Numbered from the stretch's first letter, positions 51,494-60,886 are shown. The stretch: DNA of 64,000 nt from CAWIHA01 sp963835855 (GCA_963835855.1 CAWIHA010000003.1:1-64000); one strand, 5' to 3'. Notes: generated from the letters alone by a model not told the origin. Numbers and translations: made by a program.

Positions 51494-53104
51494 TCAAACC
51501 CCCCAGCAGTAATCCTCTACCGCTCTTTCGACGCCAGTGTCTTGTTCGGTGAGGCGCATCAGCTCGAGGCGGATGGCGTCGATCATCGCGCGCCAGCTCG
51601 CTTCGATTACATTGTCGGAAACGCCGACCGTGCACCAGCTACGCCGGTGATCGGACCATTCAATGAGCACACGGACCTTGGCGGCCGTGCCTTTCTTGGG
51701 TTCCAGAACCCGGACTTTGTAGTCCGTAAGGCGGACGCCGGCGATATTTGGATAGACGCTCGACAGGCATTTCCGCAGGCAGAGGTCGAGAGCGTTGACG
51801 GGGCCATGGCCCTTAGCGGTGGCGGTGTAAACCTCGTCCTTGACCTTGATGGCGACCGTGGCGGACGTATTCGAATCCAGGTCGTCCTCCATCGTGGTGC
51901 TGACCTCGAATTTCAGGAGCTCGAAGAATGTGACGCCGGGGCGCAGGGCCTCGCGGACGAGCAGTTCGAAGGTGCCCTCGGCGGCCTCCAGCTCGTAGCC
52001 GAGGTACTCCATGTGCTTGATGCGCTCGAGCAGTTCGCGGCGGGCATCTTCGCCCAGGCGGTCGGCGACGCCGTGCTGCTTGAGCTTGTAGAGGATGTTG
52101 CCGCGGCCCGAGAGGTCGCTCAGGAGGACGCGCTGGCGATTTCCGACCAGGGCGGGATCGATGTGTTCGTAAGTGGCGGAGTCACGGAGGACGGCACTGA
52201 CGTGCACGCCGCCCTTGTGGGCGAACGCACTGCGGCCGACGTAGGGTTGGTCGTTGCGAAGCGGCAGATTCGCGAGTTCGGCCACGAAGCGGGCAGCCGA
52301 ACTGAGGTTGGCGAGCTTCTCGGGGCCGACGACGGTGTGGCCGAGCTTGAGCTCGAGGTTGGCGATGATGGAACAAAGGTTTGCATTGCCGCAGCGCTCG
52401 CCGTAGCCGTTGATGCAGCCCTGGACGTGAGTGACGCCCTGCTCGACGGCCGCGATGGTGTTGGCGACAGCGGATTCGGAGTCGTTGTGCGCGTGGATGC
52501 CGAGCACGCCATCGAAGCGTTTGCGGACCTCGGTTACGACTTCGACGATCCGTGTAGTGATCGAACCGCCATTGGTGTCGCAGAGGCAGAGAATATCGGC
52601 GCCGGCTTTCTGAGCGGCCTCGAGCGCGCGCAGAGCGAACGGAGGGTTGGCGTTGTAGCCGTCGAAGAAGTGTTCCGCGTCGAAGATGACTTCCTTACCG
52701 TTGTCCTTCAGGTAACGGACGGTCTCGGAGATGAGCTTGAGGTTCTCCTCCTCGGTGATATTGAGGGCCTGGCGGGTGTGGAGATCCCAGGTTTTTCCAA
52801 AGATGCAGACGACCGGCGTCGCAGCATCGATGAGCGCGCGGACGTTGGGGTCGCGATCGACGGGGTTCTTGGCGAAGCGGGTCGAGCCGAAGGCGGTGAG
52901 CCGCGCGTGTTTGAGGCGGAGGTCCCGGGCGCGCGTGAAGAACTCCTTGTCGCGCGGGTTGGAGCCGGGCCAGCCGCCTTCGATGTAGTCGATGCCGAGC
53001 TCGTCGAGTTTCTGCGCGATGGCGAGCTTGTCGTCGACAGTGAACGAGACGGTCTCACCTTGAGTGCCGTCCCGGAGGGTTGTGTCAAGCGTCGTGATCT
53101 TCAT
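51494..53104 (-). CDS. cimA: (R)-citramalate synthase
   Basis: It condenses pyruvate and acetyl-CoA to citramalate, a threonine-independent route to 2-oxobutanoate for isoleucine. The 536-residue protein is of the LeuA-like class: HMGL catalytic barrel with TLDTTLRDGTQGETVSFTVD, GIHAHNDSESAVANTIAAV, GCINGYGERCGNANLCSII and GRSAFAHKGGVHVSAVL. It ends in a LeuA-type dimer/regulatory domain (VRVLEPKKGTAAKVRVLIEW). The SFTVDD and EGGWPGSNPRDKEF segments match the CimA branch rather than isopropylmalate synthase. It follows ilvC in the branched-chain operon. Confidence 0.93.
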   Translation of the reverse strand: MKITTLDTTLRDGTQGETVSFTVDDKLAIAQKLDELGIDYIEGGWPGSNPRDKEFFTRARDLRLKHARLTAFGSTRFAKNPVDRDPNVRALIDAATPVVCIFGKTWDLHTRQALNITEEENLKLISETVRYLKDNGKEVIFDAEHFFDGYNANPPFALRALEAAQKAGADILCLCDTNGGSITTRIVEVVTEVRKRFDGVLGIHAHNDSESAVANTIAAVEQGVTHVQGCINGYGERCGNANLCSIIANLELKLGHTVVGPEKLANLSSAARFVAELANLPLRNDQPYVGRSAFAHKGGVHVSAVLRDSATYEHIDPALVGNRQRVLLSDLSGRGNILYKLKQHGVADRLGEDARRELLERIKHMEYLGYELEAAEGTFELLVREALRPGVTFFELLKFEVSTTMEDDLDSNTSATVAIKVKDEVYTATAKGHGPVNALDLCLRKCLSSVYPNIAGVRLTDYKVRVLEPKKGTAAKVRVLIEWSDHRRSWCTVGVSDNVIEASWRAMIDAIRLELMRLTEQDTGVERAVEDYCWGV

Positions 53105-53195
53105 ATCGATGGCTCACTGTTGAGGGAAACAGTGACAGGCGGTATTGCCCATGCGCCAGGAGCCGGCTTGGAGCAGGGGGCCTGTCACGGTTTCC

Positions 53196-54242
53196 CTACC
53201 GGCCGCGTACGGCCGGTTTTGCCGGCTGGTCCTCGGGGACGCCGGCTTCCTTCTTCTTTTTCAGGAACGTCATCATCTCGCGCAGCTCGCGGCCGACGCG
53301 TTCGATGGGCTGATTGCGCGCGGCTTCGCGCATGGCGAGAAATTTCTTGCGGCCGCTCTTGTTCTCTTCGATCCATTCCTTGGCGAACTGGCCGGACTGA
53401 ACCTCGCCGAGAATCCGTTTCATCTCCTCGCGGACGTGTTGATCGATCACGCGCGGGCCCCGGGTATAGTCGCCGTACTCGGCGGTATCGGATACCGAGA
53501 AACGCATGTAGGCGAAGCCGCCTTCCTGGATGAGGTCTACGATGAGCTTGAGCTCGTGCAAGCACTCGAAATAGGCGATTTCGGGAGCGTAGCCGGCTGC
53601 GACAAGGGTCTCGAATCCCGCGCGAATAAGCTCGGTGACGCCGCCGCAGAGGACGGCTTGCTCGCCGAAGAGGTCGCTTTCGGTCTCCTCGCGGAAGGTG
53701 GTCTCGATGACGCCGGCTTTGAGGCAGCCGAGCGCTAGAGCGTAGGCCAGCGCGCGCTGGAGCGCTTGGCCGGAAGCGTCCTGGTGAATCGCGACCAGCG
53801 CCGGCACGCCGACGCCTTCTGTAAACAGCTCGCGCACGCGATGACCGGGCGCCTTCGGCGCGATCATCGAGACATCGACGTTCTTAGGCGGGACGATCTG
53901 GCCGAAGTGGATGTTAAAGCCGTGGGCGAACATGAGTGTTTTGCCGGCGGTCATATGAGGCGCGATATCTTGATATACGCCGGCCTGATGATGGTCGGCC
54001 ACAAGCATCATGACAACGTTGGCGCGGGCGGCGGCCTCGGCTGCGCTCATGACGGGCAAACCAGCGGCTTTGGCCTTCTCCCAATTGGGATCGTTGGCTC
54101 TTTCGGCCACCACCACGTCGATACCGGAATCACGGAGGTTGAGGGCGTGGGCATGGCCTTGGCTGCCGTAACCGATGATCGCGACAGTGCGGCCTTTCAA
54201 ATCTTTCAGATCTGCATCTTTTTCGTAGTAGCGTTTAGGCAT
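53196..54242 (-). CDS. ilvC: Ketol-acid reductoisomerase (class I)
   Basis: It converts acetolactate and acetohydroxybutyrate to dihydroxy acids with NADPH and Mg2+. The 348-residue short-form protein has the nucleotide motif AIIGYGSQGHAHALNLRDSG (about residue 20), the DLFGEQAVLCGGVTELIRAG metal-site block (about residue 195) and YFECLHELKLIVDLIQEGG. A charged tail (KKKKEAGVPEDQPAKPAVRG) extends beyond the conserved core. It lies 23 bases after ilvN. Confidence 0.97.
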   Translation of the reverse strand: MPKRYYEKDADLKDLKGRTVAIIGYGSQGHAHALNLRDSGIDVVVAERANDPNWEKAKAAGLPVMSAAEAAARANVVMMLVADHHQAGVYQDIAPHMTAGKTLMFAHGFNIHFGQIVPPKNVDVSMIAPKAPGHRVRELFTEGVGVPALVAIHQDASGQALQRALAYALALGCLKAGVIETTFREETESDLFGEQAVLCGGVTELIRAGFETLVAAGYAPEIAYFECLHELKLIVDLIQEGGFAYMRFSVSDTAEYGDYTRGPRVIDQHVREEMKRILGEVQSGQFAKEWIEENKSGRKKFLAMREAARNQPIERVGRELREMMTFLKKKKEAGVPEDQPAKPAVRGR

Positions 54243-54265
54243 TCGATTGCTCCATAAATTGGATT

Positions 54266-54826
54266 TTAGACGCTCGTTGCATCCTGCGGCTGATCCGGCG
54301 CCTTCTGCGCGCGCCGTACGGCCGGAACCGGAGGCGAAAGACGCAGTTTTTTCGCCTCGAGCGAGACAGCGATGAGGCCGCTGCGTGTGACTTCGATTTC
54401 TCCGTAACTGCGCATGACATCAATGAACTCGTCGAGCTTTTCGGGGGCGCCGCTGGCTTCGAGCGCGAAGCCTTCGACCGAGGAGTCGACTACGCGGGCG
54501 CCAAAGATTTCGGCTTCCTTGAGGATGGCGGTGCGGGTCTCAAGCTGCGCGCGGACTCTGAGCAGGACCATTTCGCGCATGACGGCCGGGCTATCCGTGA
54601 GATCGCTGGCCTGGAGGACATTGATGAGCTTGTTCATCTGCTTGATGACCTGAAAACGCAGATTGGGATCGACATCGACGACGATGGTCATGCGCGAGAG
54701 AGCCGGATCCAGGGTGCGAGCCACGGTAAGGCTTTCAATGTTGTAGCCGCGCGACGTGAGCACGCCGGTGATGCGCATCAGAGCGCCGGGCTTGTTTTCG
54801 ACGAGCAGAGAAATGACTTGCAGCAT
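54266..54826 (-). CDS. ilvN: Acetolactate synthase small (regulatory) subunit
   Basis: It activates IlvB and mediates valine feedback. The 186-residue protein opens with the ACT domain MLQVISLLVENKPGALMRIT and RGYNIESLTVA, followed by the second domain EAEIFGARVVDSSVEGFALE and DEFIDVMRSYGEIEVTRSG. An unusual basic/Pro-rich tail of about 25 residues ends the protein. It follows ilvB by 12 bases. Confidence 0.96.
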   Translation of the reverse strand: MLQVISLLVENKPGALMRITGVLTSRGYNIESLTVARTLDPALSRMTIVVDVDPNLRFQVIKQMNKLINVLQASDLTDSPAVMREMVLLRVRAQLETRTAILKEAEIFGARVVDSSVEGFALEASGAPEKLDEFIDVMRSYGEIEVTRSGLIAVSLEAKKLRLSPPVPAVRRAQKAPDQPQDATSV

Positions 54827-54838
54827 GAGTAGACCTCG

Positions 54839-56571
54839 CTATTTTGGCACCGGGACGGGCTGCGGCGGAGTGAGGACCATTTCGCTGATTGCGGCGCCGG
54901 CCGGAACCATCGGATAAACGTTCTCGAACGGGGACACCTTGACGTTGAGCAGGTAGGGGCCGGCCTCGCCGACCGCCTCATCGAGGGCGGGACGGACCTC
55001 TTCAGGACGCTCGATGGTGCGGCCGCGGAAACCGTAAGCGGCGGCGAGCTTGCCGGCATCAGGGAAGGAGTCCAGCTCGACCCCGCACAGGCGGTTGTTG
55101 TAAAAGAGCGTCTGCCACTGGCGGACCATGCCGAGGTAACCGTTGTTGACGACGATGATCTTGATGGGCAGGCCGTTGCTGGAGATGGTGGCGAGCTCGG
55201 GGATGGACATCTGGAAACCGCCGTCGCCGACAAGCGAGAAGACGAGCTTGTCGGGGTTGGCGAACTGGGCGCCCATAGCCGCAGGCAGGCCAAAACCCAT
55301 GGAGCCCAGACCGCCGGAGTTGATCCAGAGGCGCGGCTGGTCAAAGCGGATGAATTGCGCCGCCCACATCTGATGCTGGCCGACGTCGGAACGTCACGAT
55401 GGCACGGCCGCCGGAGATGCGATCGATTTCCGAAATCAGGTGCTGGGGCTTGATCTCGTCGGCCGAGATGGCGGGCATGAGCGGGTGCTCCTCTTTCCAG
55501 GCGCGGATCTGCCGCCACCAAGCCGTGCGAGCCGCGGAGTTGCGCCCACGCATTTCGGGCTCCAGCTCCGCGAGGACTTTAACGATTCTTTGCAACACGC
55601 GCTTGGCATCCCCGACGATAGGCAGGTCGGGGGCGCGGTTCTTGCCGATCTCGGCGGGGTCGATATCAACGTGGATGACTTTTGCGTGCGGAGCGAAGGC
55701 GGCGAGGCGGCCGGTGACACGATCGTCAAAGCGCACGCCGAGGGCGATCAGGAGATCGCTCTTGGTCATCGACATATTAGCGGCATAACTGCCGTGCATT
55801 CCAGGCAGACTGATGAAATTGGGATGGCTGCCGGGAAGGCTGCCGAGGCCCATGAGCGTACAGACGGCGGGGAGATCGGCGGATCTCCACGAGTTCCCGC
55901 AGTTCTTGTGCAGCGCCAGAAGCGATGATGCCGCCGCCGGCATAGACGAGCGGGCGCTCGGCTTCCCAGATCATCTGAGCGGCGCGGCGAATCTGCCCCG
56001 TGTGGCCTTCCGTGGGAACCTTATAGCCCGGCAGATGGATGGCGGAAACGGGCACGTAGTGGCCCTGGGCCTGGAAAACGTCCTTGGGGATGTCGATGAG
56101 GACGGGTCCCGGACGTCCGGTGGACGCGATATAAAAGGCCTCGTGGACGACCTGCGGCAGATCCTCGACGTCCTTGACGAGGTAATTGTGCTTGGTGCAG
56201 GAGCGGGTGATGCCAAAGGTGTCTGCTTCCTGGAACGCATCGCTGCCGATGAGCTTGCTGGCGACCTGGCCAGTGATCGCGACGACGGGGATGGAATCCA
56301 TCATGGCGTTGACGAGGCCGGTGACCAGGTTGGTCGCGCCAGGGCCGGAGGTGGCGCAGCAGACGCCCACGCGCCCGGAGGAGAGAGCGTAGCCGGAGGC
56401 GGCGAACGCCGCGTTCTCTTCATGGCGTACCAGGACATGGCGGATGGGATGGTCGTAAACAGCATCATAGAGGGGCAGGGTGACGCCCCCAGGGTAACCG
56501 AAGAAGCAATCGACACCTTCCCGAACTAGGCACTCCAGCAACATTCGCGCGCCACTGATTAACGTAGACAT
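54839..56571 (-). CDS. ilvB: Acetolactate synthase large (catalytic) subunit, two frameshifts
   Basis: This TPP- and FAD-dependent enzyme makes acetolactate or acetohydroxybutyrate. After removing two extra bases the protein is 576 residues, the family norm. The first segment has CFFGYPGGVTLPLYDAVYD and the catalytic Glu in RHEENAAFAASGYALSSGRV. The second has CTLMGLGSLPGSHPNFISLP and GVRFDDRVTGRLAAFAPHAK. The third has LGSMGFGLPAAMGAQFANP and the TPP motif VGDGGFQMSIPELATISSNG. Breaks lie near 55876-55885 and 55389-55391. ATG 56571 has GAGGTGA upstream. Expression is probably governed by the attenuator directly upstream. Confidence 0.92.
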
Positions 56572-56645
56572 TCGCTCACCTCAACTCGAATTCGGTGCGT
56601 GTGCGAGACGCCAGCACGCCGTAACTCAAGCGCACACGCGGCAAT

Positions 56646-56691
56646 AAAAAAGGCCACTGACCAGGATTCTGATCCCCGCCAGCGGCCTTTT
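56646..56691 (-). terminator. ilv attenuator terminator hairpin
   Basis: On the minus strand AAAAGGCCGCTG pairs with CAGTGGCCTTTT (one mismatch), followed by a run of six T. It lies between the leader peptide and ilvB, about 75 bases before the ATG. Its loop contains GGCGGGG (56680-56674), complementary to CCCCGCC at the end of the leader peptide (56719-56713), so an alternative antiterminator pairing is possible. Confidence 0.75.
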
Positions 56692-56709
56692 AAACCCTAT
56701 CAGGCCGTC

Positions 56710-56829
56710 TCAGGCGGGGTCCGGTACAGTGACCCCGATGCTAATAACGATAATGGCTGGAAGAACAGCCACAGAAACACAGCAGGAGTGCGCCGCGCAT
56801 GGCTTCGAGTGCTGGGAAGTGCGTCGCAT
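56710..56829 (-). CDS. ilv operon leader peptide
   Basis: This short frame of 39 residues runs from ATG 56829 to TGA 56710. The second half, AVLPAIIVISIGVTVPDPA, is packed with branched-chain codons: ten Ile, Val or Leu in residues 21-34, including Ile-Ile-Val-Ile and further Val codons just upstream. This is the design of IlvL/IvbL-type leader peptides that sense charged tRNA-Ile/Val by ribosome stalling. GGAG abuts the ATG, and the predicted promoter would place the transcript start at or within a few bases of it, so translation may be nearly leaderless. Confidence 0.72.
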   Translation of the reverse strand: MRRTSQHSKPCAAHSCCVSVAVLPAIIVISIGVTVPDPA

Positions 56830-56836
56830 CTCCGTA

Positions 56837-56871
56837 CAGATAAGGTTAGCGCAATAACGCCTCAAATGCAA
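56837..56871 (-). promoter_or_regulatory. Predicted promoter of the ilv operon
   Basis: Two overlapping minus-strand sigma-70-like pairs are visible, each with 17-base spacing: TTGAGG (56865-56860) with TATCTG (56842-56837), and TTGCAT (56871-56866) with TAACCT (56848-56843). Either places the start just before the leader-peptide ATG. Confidence 0.4.
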
Positions 56872-57165
56872 TAGGCGATTACGATAAAAATAATTTATGC
56901 ATAGATTTAAGCCCGGTGATGGTTGTGGGGAGTGGATAGTGCAGTCTGGATCGCCGGCGGTACCTGTCTGGGCTGGGGGGAGGGCAGAGGTGGGGAGCGG
57001 ATCGTGGATCGAAGAACGTGGGCCGGCGGTGGGGGCGCGTTAGCGACGGTGCAGGGTCACGTGGGACAAAGCGGTTTTTATGCTTTCGTTTTCAGAGGAA
57101 TGCCAGGTAAACGGAGCGGGCTGGCGAGGGGGCGGCGGTAAGTTCAGGTTGGGGAAAAAAGTGCG
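56872..57165. other. Junction between the ilv operon and the phage module
   Basis: Bases 56875-56915 are AT-rich, unlike the rest of the window. The remainder is G-rich with no convincing gene. No integrase, tRNA or repeat that would mark an attachment site was seen. Confidence 0.4.
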
Positions 57166-57450
57166 ATGGCGGCTCCCAAACAGCCGAATCGAGAACCAAC
57201 CGCAAGCGAGGAGGCAGGCCGGGGCAAGAAGGCCGGATCGAGAAAGAAGCGCGCGAAATCGAACGCCAAACTAGTCAGCAAGGTCATTCAGAGCTTCGAA
57301 AAAAAACTTAACAGCGAACAACTGAAGCCGACGGTAAGCGATTTTATCCGGCTGCTGCAATTGGAAAAGGAGTTGGAAGACCAGCAACCGAGGGAGATCG
57401 AGGTTTCATGGGTCGAGCCCGGCGAGAAGAAAGATGCATCCGAGGAATAG
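57166..57450 (+). CDS. Small basic phage protein, possible terminase small subunit
   Basis: This 94-residue protein lies directly upstream of the large terminase and overlaps it by 43 bases. The N-terminal 35 residues are strongly basic and disordered (GRGKKAGSRKKRAKSNAKL). The rest is helical (VIQSFEKKLNSEQLKPTVSD, then FIRLLQLEKELEDQ). Position and a DNA-binding-like basic tail suggest a packaging accessory or small terminase, but there is no recognisable helix-turn-helix. Confidence 0.5.
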   Translation: MAAPKQPNREPTASEEAGRGKKAGSRKKRAKSNAKLVSKVIQSFEKKLNSEQLKPTVSDFIRLLQLEKELEDQQPREIEVSWVEPGEKKDASEE

Positions 57451-58712
57451 AATACCATCCGCTTCCATCACAGGCGCGGTTCCACGAGTCATGCGCGCGG
57501 TTCAAGGGGCTCTCCGGGCCGATCGGGTCGGGCAAGAGCCAGGCACTGTGCCAGGAAGCGATCAAGCTAACCTACCAGAACGTCGGGCGGATGGGAATGT
57601 TGGGTGCGCCGACCTTCCCGATGTTGCGCGACGCCACGGAGAGCACGCTTCTCGAGATCCTCGAAAAAAACCGAATTCCCTACGAGCACAACAAAGGCGA
57701 GAACACGCTGGTGATGAAAGATACCCGGTCGAAGATTCTGTTCCGGCCGGTGGACGAGTTCGAGCGCTTGAGGGGCACGAACCTGGCGTGGTTCGGTCTG
57801 GACGAGCTGACGTACTGCCAGGAGGAGGCCTGGGTGGTGCTCGAAGGGCGCCTGAGGGACCCAAAGGCGAAGCGGTTGTGCGGTTTTGCCGCTTGGACGC
57901 CCAAAGGGCACGATTGGGTGTACCAGCGGTTCCTGGCAGCGCCGGTGGCGGGTTACGACGCGATCATTGCAAGGCCTTTCGAGAACAGTTATCTGCTCGA
58001 TCAGATTCCGGATTTTTACGAACGTCTGAAGCGAAGCTACGACGCGAGGTTTTACAAGCAGGAGGTCCTGGGGGAATACCTGAACATCAGCGGAGGGCTG
58101 GTGTACTACGCGTTCCAGCGCACGGAGCACGTGGCGGACGTTCAGATCGACCCGTTGCAGCCGCTGTTATGGGCGTTGGATTTCAATGTGAACCCGATGT
58201 GCTCGGTGGTCGCGCAGATCTCGGGCGAGACGGTGAGGGTGCTCGATGAGATCGTTATCAGCCACGCGAGCACACACGAAGCGTGCGAAGAATTTCAGTC
58301 GCGATTCGCAGACCACGGTGCAGGCGTTTGCATTTACGGCGACGCGTCGGGAAACCAGAGGCAGACGACGGGCATGACGGATTACCAGGTGATCAAGGAA
58401 TTCTTCGACCGGGCAGGACAGCGGAACGTGAGTTACTGGGTGCCGCGGGCGAACCCGCTGGTGCGTGAGCGAGTGTCGCTGGTGAATGCGAAGCTGCGAT
58501 CGGCTTCGGGAGAAACCCACTTGCTGATCGGCCATAAGTGCGGAGAGCTGGTGAAAGACCTGGAACAGGTTTCATACAAGTCCGGCACGACGGTAATCGA
58601 CAAAGACAGAGACCCGGAGAGAACACACTTATCGGATGCGCTTGGGTACCTGATCTGGCAGAAATGCCGGCCCCAGGCACCCATAGGGGAAAGGGGCCTA
58701 AGGCTGTTCTGA
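57408..58712 (+). CDS. Phage terminase large subunit
   Basis: This is the DNA-packaging motor. The 434-residue protein has the ATPase Walker A GLSGPIGSGKSQALC (about residue 40), Walker B-like LAWFGLDELTYCQEE (about residue 127) and an RNase H-like nuclease with metal-binding Asp in LWALDFNVNPMCSVV (about 253), YGDASGNQRQTTGM and a late THLSDALGYLIWQ Asp. The sequence is of the Terminase_6/PBSX type. The start overlaps the upstream gene; no better internal start was seen. It defines the packaging end of a head-gene module. Confidence 0.88.
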   Translation: MGRARREERCIRGIEYHPLPSQARFHESCARFKGLSGPIGSGKSQALCQEAIKLTYQNVGRMGMLGAPTFPMLRDATESTLLEILEKNRIPYEHNKGENTLVMKDTRSKILFRPVDEFERLRGTNLAWFGLDELTYCQEEAWVVLEGRLRDPKAKRLCGFAAWTPKGHDWVYQRFLAAPVAGYDAIIARPFENSYLLDQIPDFYERLKRSYDARFYKQEVLGEYLNISGGLVYYAFQRTEHVADVQIDPLQPLLWALDFNVNPMCSVVAQISGETVRVLDEIVISHASTHEACEEFQSRFADHGAGVCIYGDASGNQRQTTGMTDYQVIKEFFDRAGQRNVSYWVPRANPLVRERVSLVNAKLRSASGETHLLIGHKCGELVKDLEQVSYKSGTTVIDKDRDPERTHLSDALGYLIWQKCRPQAPIGERGLRLF

Positions 58713-58828
58713 GGCGCTGGCTGCGCGGGTGCGGCCTCGGCCAGCTTAGCGCCCACGGGGCGATCGGGCGCGCGTCTGGGAGACGAACAGCGGCCGGTCA
58801 CGCGTTGTTTCGCCGAGAGAGGGAAAGC

Positions 58829-60202
58829 ATGCTTGAGATCGATCGGGAGCATCCCGAATACACGGTCCGGAAGGCGATGTGGAGAGTTTACCGGGACCTG
58901 TACGCCGGTGGCGAACAGTTGAAAGCGAACGCGACGGAGTACCTTTCGCGGCGGCAGAAAGAGCCGGCAGACGTTTATGCGGAGCGGTTGAGCCGTGTGT
59001 TTTACGAGAACTACATCGGTTCGATCATCGATTGGTACGCGGCTACTCTGTTCCGGCGCGAGCCGTTTTTGAGCTTCACCGGAGATAACGAGGCGGGCAA
59101 GACGTTCCTCTGCGAGTTTACCGAAGACTGCGACCGGAAACAGACGAGGCTGAGTGACTTCTTCCGGCGGCAATTGATGGAAACGCTGGTGGCCGGATGC
59201 AGCCATATTCTGGTAGATTTCCCACGGCTGGCGCAAGCTTCGGCGAACCGCGCCGAAGAGGATGCCATAGGGGCATCCCGGGCGTACTTGGTGGAATATC
59301 GGCCGGAGGATCTCATCAACTGGAGTCTCGACGAGCAGGGGAATTACGAGTGGGTCGTGCTCAGGGCAGAACGGCTGGCCGAGGACGAAACGACCGGGCA
59401 GTGGTCGAAGCAAACGCGGTGGATGTACTACGACAAACAGCGGTTCAAGATTTACCGGAGTGCGGCGGAGAAGGGAAACCGGGCGCGGCCGGAACTAGTG
59501 GACGAGGGGCAGCATGGATTGGCGCTACAGCAGCGGGGGCCGCTGTTTTCGCTGAAGGTCAGCGACGGCCTGTGGCTGATGAACAAGGCGGCATTGCTGC
59601 AACTGGAGCTCTTCAATAAGTCGAACGCGCTCGGCTGGGCCCTGACCATGGGGCTGTTTGCGATGCCGGTGGTTTATTCGGACCGCGAGTGGAAGCAGAT
59701 CGTCGGCGAGTCGTATTACATCCAGCTCGGGCCGGAAGACAAATTCGGATGGACTGAGCCGGAGGGGAAGGTTTATCAGATTGCGATTGACAATCTGAAC
59801 CGCTTGAAGGACGAGATCTATCGCGTTTGTTACCTGCTGCCGCAAGCGTGGGACGTCAACCCGCCGCAATCGGGGCTGAGCAAGCAGAGGGACTTCACGA
59901 TCACGCAGGAAGTGCTCCGCGCGTACGGGGACGCGGTGAAGGACACAATGAAGCGGGTGCTGCGCGCGATCACCGCCGCACGGCAGGACGAGCTGACGAT
60001 CGACGTATCGGGACTAGATGAGTTCGACATCGGCGATTTCAGCAATGAACTCCAGGACGCCAAGAACTTACTCGGCCTGGGCATCGAATCGAGCACGTTA
60101 CGCAAGGAGATATTCAAGAAACTGGCGTCCAAGTATCTGTGCGACGCAAGGCAGGAGCTCAAAGATCAGATTGCGAATGAAATCGAGGCGGCGGGGGCGT
60201 AA
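58829..60202 (+). CDS. Phage portal protein
   Basis: This 457-residue protein starts at ATG 58829, after GAGAGGGAAAGC. Portal-like features are the N-terminal helical region (HPEYTVRKAMWRVYRDLYAG), YAERLSRVFYENYIGSIIDW, SHILVDFPRLAQASANRAEE, the wing LVEYRPEDLINWSLDEQGNY and a C-terminal stem region LKDEIYRVCYLLPQAW. The gene order terminase-portal-scaffold-coat supports the call. The family appears related to the SPP1-gp6/DUF4055 type portals, though this is judged by eye. The 116 bases before it show no gene. Confidence 0.78.
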   Translation: MLEIDREHPEYTVRKAMWRVYRDLYAGGEQLKANATEYLSRRQKEPADVYAERLSRVFYENYIGSIIDWYAATLFRREPFLSFTGDNEAGKTFLCEFTEDCDRKQTRLSDFFRRQLMETLVAGCSHILVDFPRLAQASANRAEEDAIGASRAYLVEYRPEDLINWSLDEQGNYEWVVLRAERLAEDETTGQWSKQTRWMYYDKQRFKIYRSAAEKGNRARPELVDEGQHGLALQQRGPLFSLKVSDGLWLMNKAALLQLELFNKSNALGWALTMGLFAMPVVYSDREWKQIVGESYYIQLGPEDKFGWTEPEGKVYQIAIDNLNRLKDEIYRVCYLLPQAWDVNPPQSGLSKQRDFTITQEVLRAYGDAVKDTMKRVLRAITAARQDELTIDVSGLDEFDIGDFSNELQDAKNLLGLGIESSTLRKEIFKKLASKYLCDARQELKDQIANEIEAAGA

Positions 60203-60207
60203 CAAAA

Positions 60208-60279
60208 CCCGAGCGCAGGCTGCGCCAGCTTTCGGGCTCCGGCCGAGAGGCACGGCTGGTAAGACCAGGAAATGGTCAA
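60208..60279 (+). repeat. Dispersed intergenic repeat, family 1, copy 2
   Basis: This block matches 183-270: CCCGAGCGCAGGCTGCGCC, GCTTTCGG, GCTCCGGCC. It ends in the hairpin GACCA-ggaaa-TGGTC, the counterpart of the copy-1 hairpin with changed but still paired bases. It lies between portal and scaffold genes in the phage module. Confidence 0.5.
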
Positions 60280-60316
60280 GCGCCGTTTCCAAGAAAGAAA
60301 TTGGGGGAGACAGTTC

Positions 60317-60886
60317 ATGGACGAGGGACGAGCAGTGACGGAGCCTAAGGACGACGTTCGGACGATCGTGCGGGAGACGATCGAGGAGTTCGTGAAGAAG
60401 GAGCAGGCGAAATCGGAGCCGGCCTACAAAGCGGAACTGCTGGACGAACGGAAGCGGCGGGAGCAACTCGAGCGGAGGCTGAACGAATTGGTCGAAGAGA
60501 ACAAACGCAGCCGCCAGTTGGCCGAGGAAGCCGACCGGAATTCAACGATCCGGGCGGAGCTTCAGCGGATGGGCGTGGCGAAGGTGGATCTCGCATTCAA
60601 GGCGATCAAGGACGATGTTTACCGGGCCGACGACGGGCGGCTGCTGGCGAAAGGCGACCAGGGCGACGTGAGCCTGAAGGAGTACCTTTCGCATTTCTTG
60701 AATGAAAATCCGGAGTTCCTGCCGGCACGGATGACGGGGGGTTCGGGTGTCGTGCCTGGACCGAAGGCGCCGGCGAACGGCGGGGCAGACCTGGACAAGA
60801 TCAGGCCGGGTATGAGCGCGGAAGAAGCGGAGCGGGCGCGACAGGAGATTGTGCGCATTGCGTCGCAGGCGCTGCGCGGGACATAG
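60317..60886 (+). CDS. Phage scaffolding-like protein
   Basis: This acidic, helical protein of 189 residues starts at ATG 60317 after GGGGGAG. It has a long predicted coiled coil (TIEEFVKKEQAKSEPAYKAE, then RKRREQLERRLNELVEENKR) and a Gly/Pro-rich linker before a short C-terminal helix (AEEAERARQEIVRIASQAL). This is the usual plan of capsid assembly scaffolds, and it sits immediately before the coat gene. No protease domain is visible. Confidence 0.65.
   Translation: MDEGRAVTEPKDDVRTIVRETIEEFVKKEQAKSEPAYKAELLDERKRREQLERRLNELVEENKRSRQLAEEADRNSTIRAELQRMGVAKVDLAFKAIKDDVYRADDGRLLAKGDQGDVSLKEYLSHFLNENPEFLPARMTGGSGVVPGPKAPANGGADLDKIRPGMSAEEAERARQEIVRIASQALRGT

Noticed and set aside
51542..53533. 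A 663-residue + strand open frame
   Set aside because: Antisense to cimA and ilvC, with repetitive Asp/Glu/Gly/Val composition typical of a shadow frame of a GC-rich gene.
56923..57141. Small Gly/Trp-rich frame before the phage module
   Set aside because: No ribosome-binding site and an odd composition dictated by a G-rich strand; not supported as a gene.
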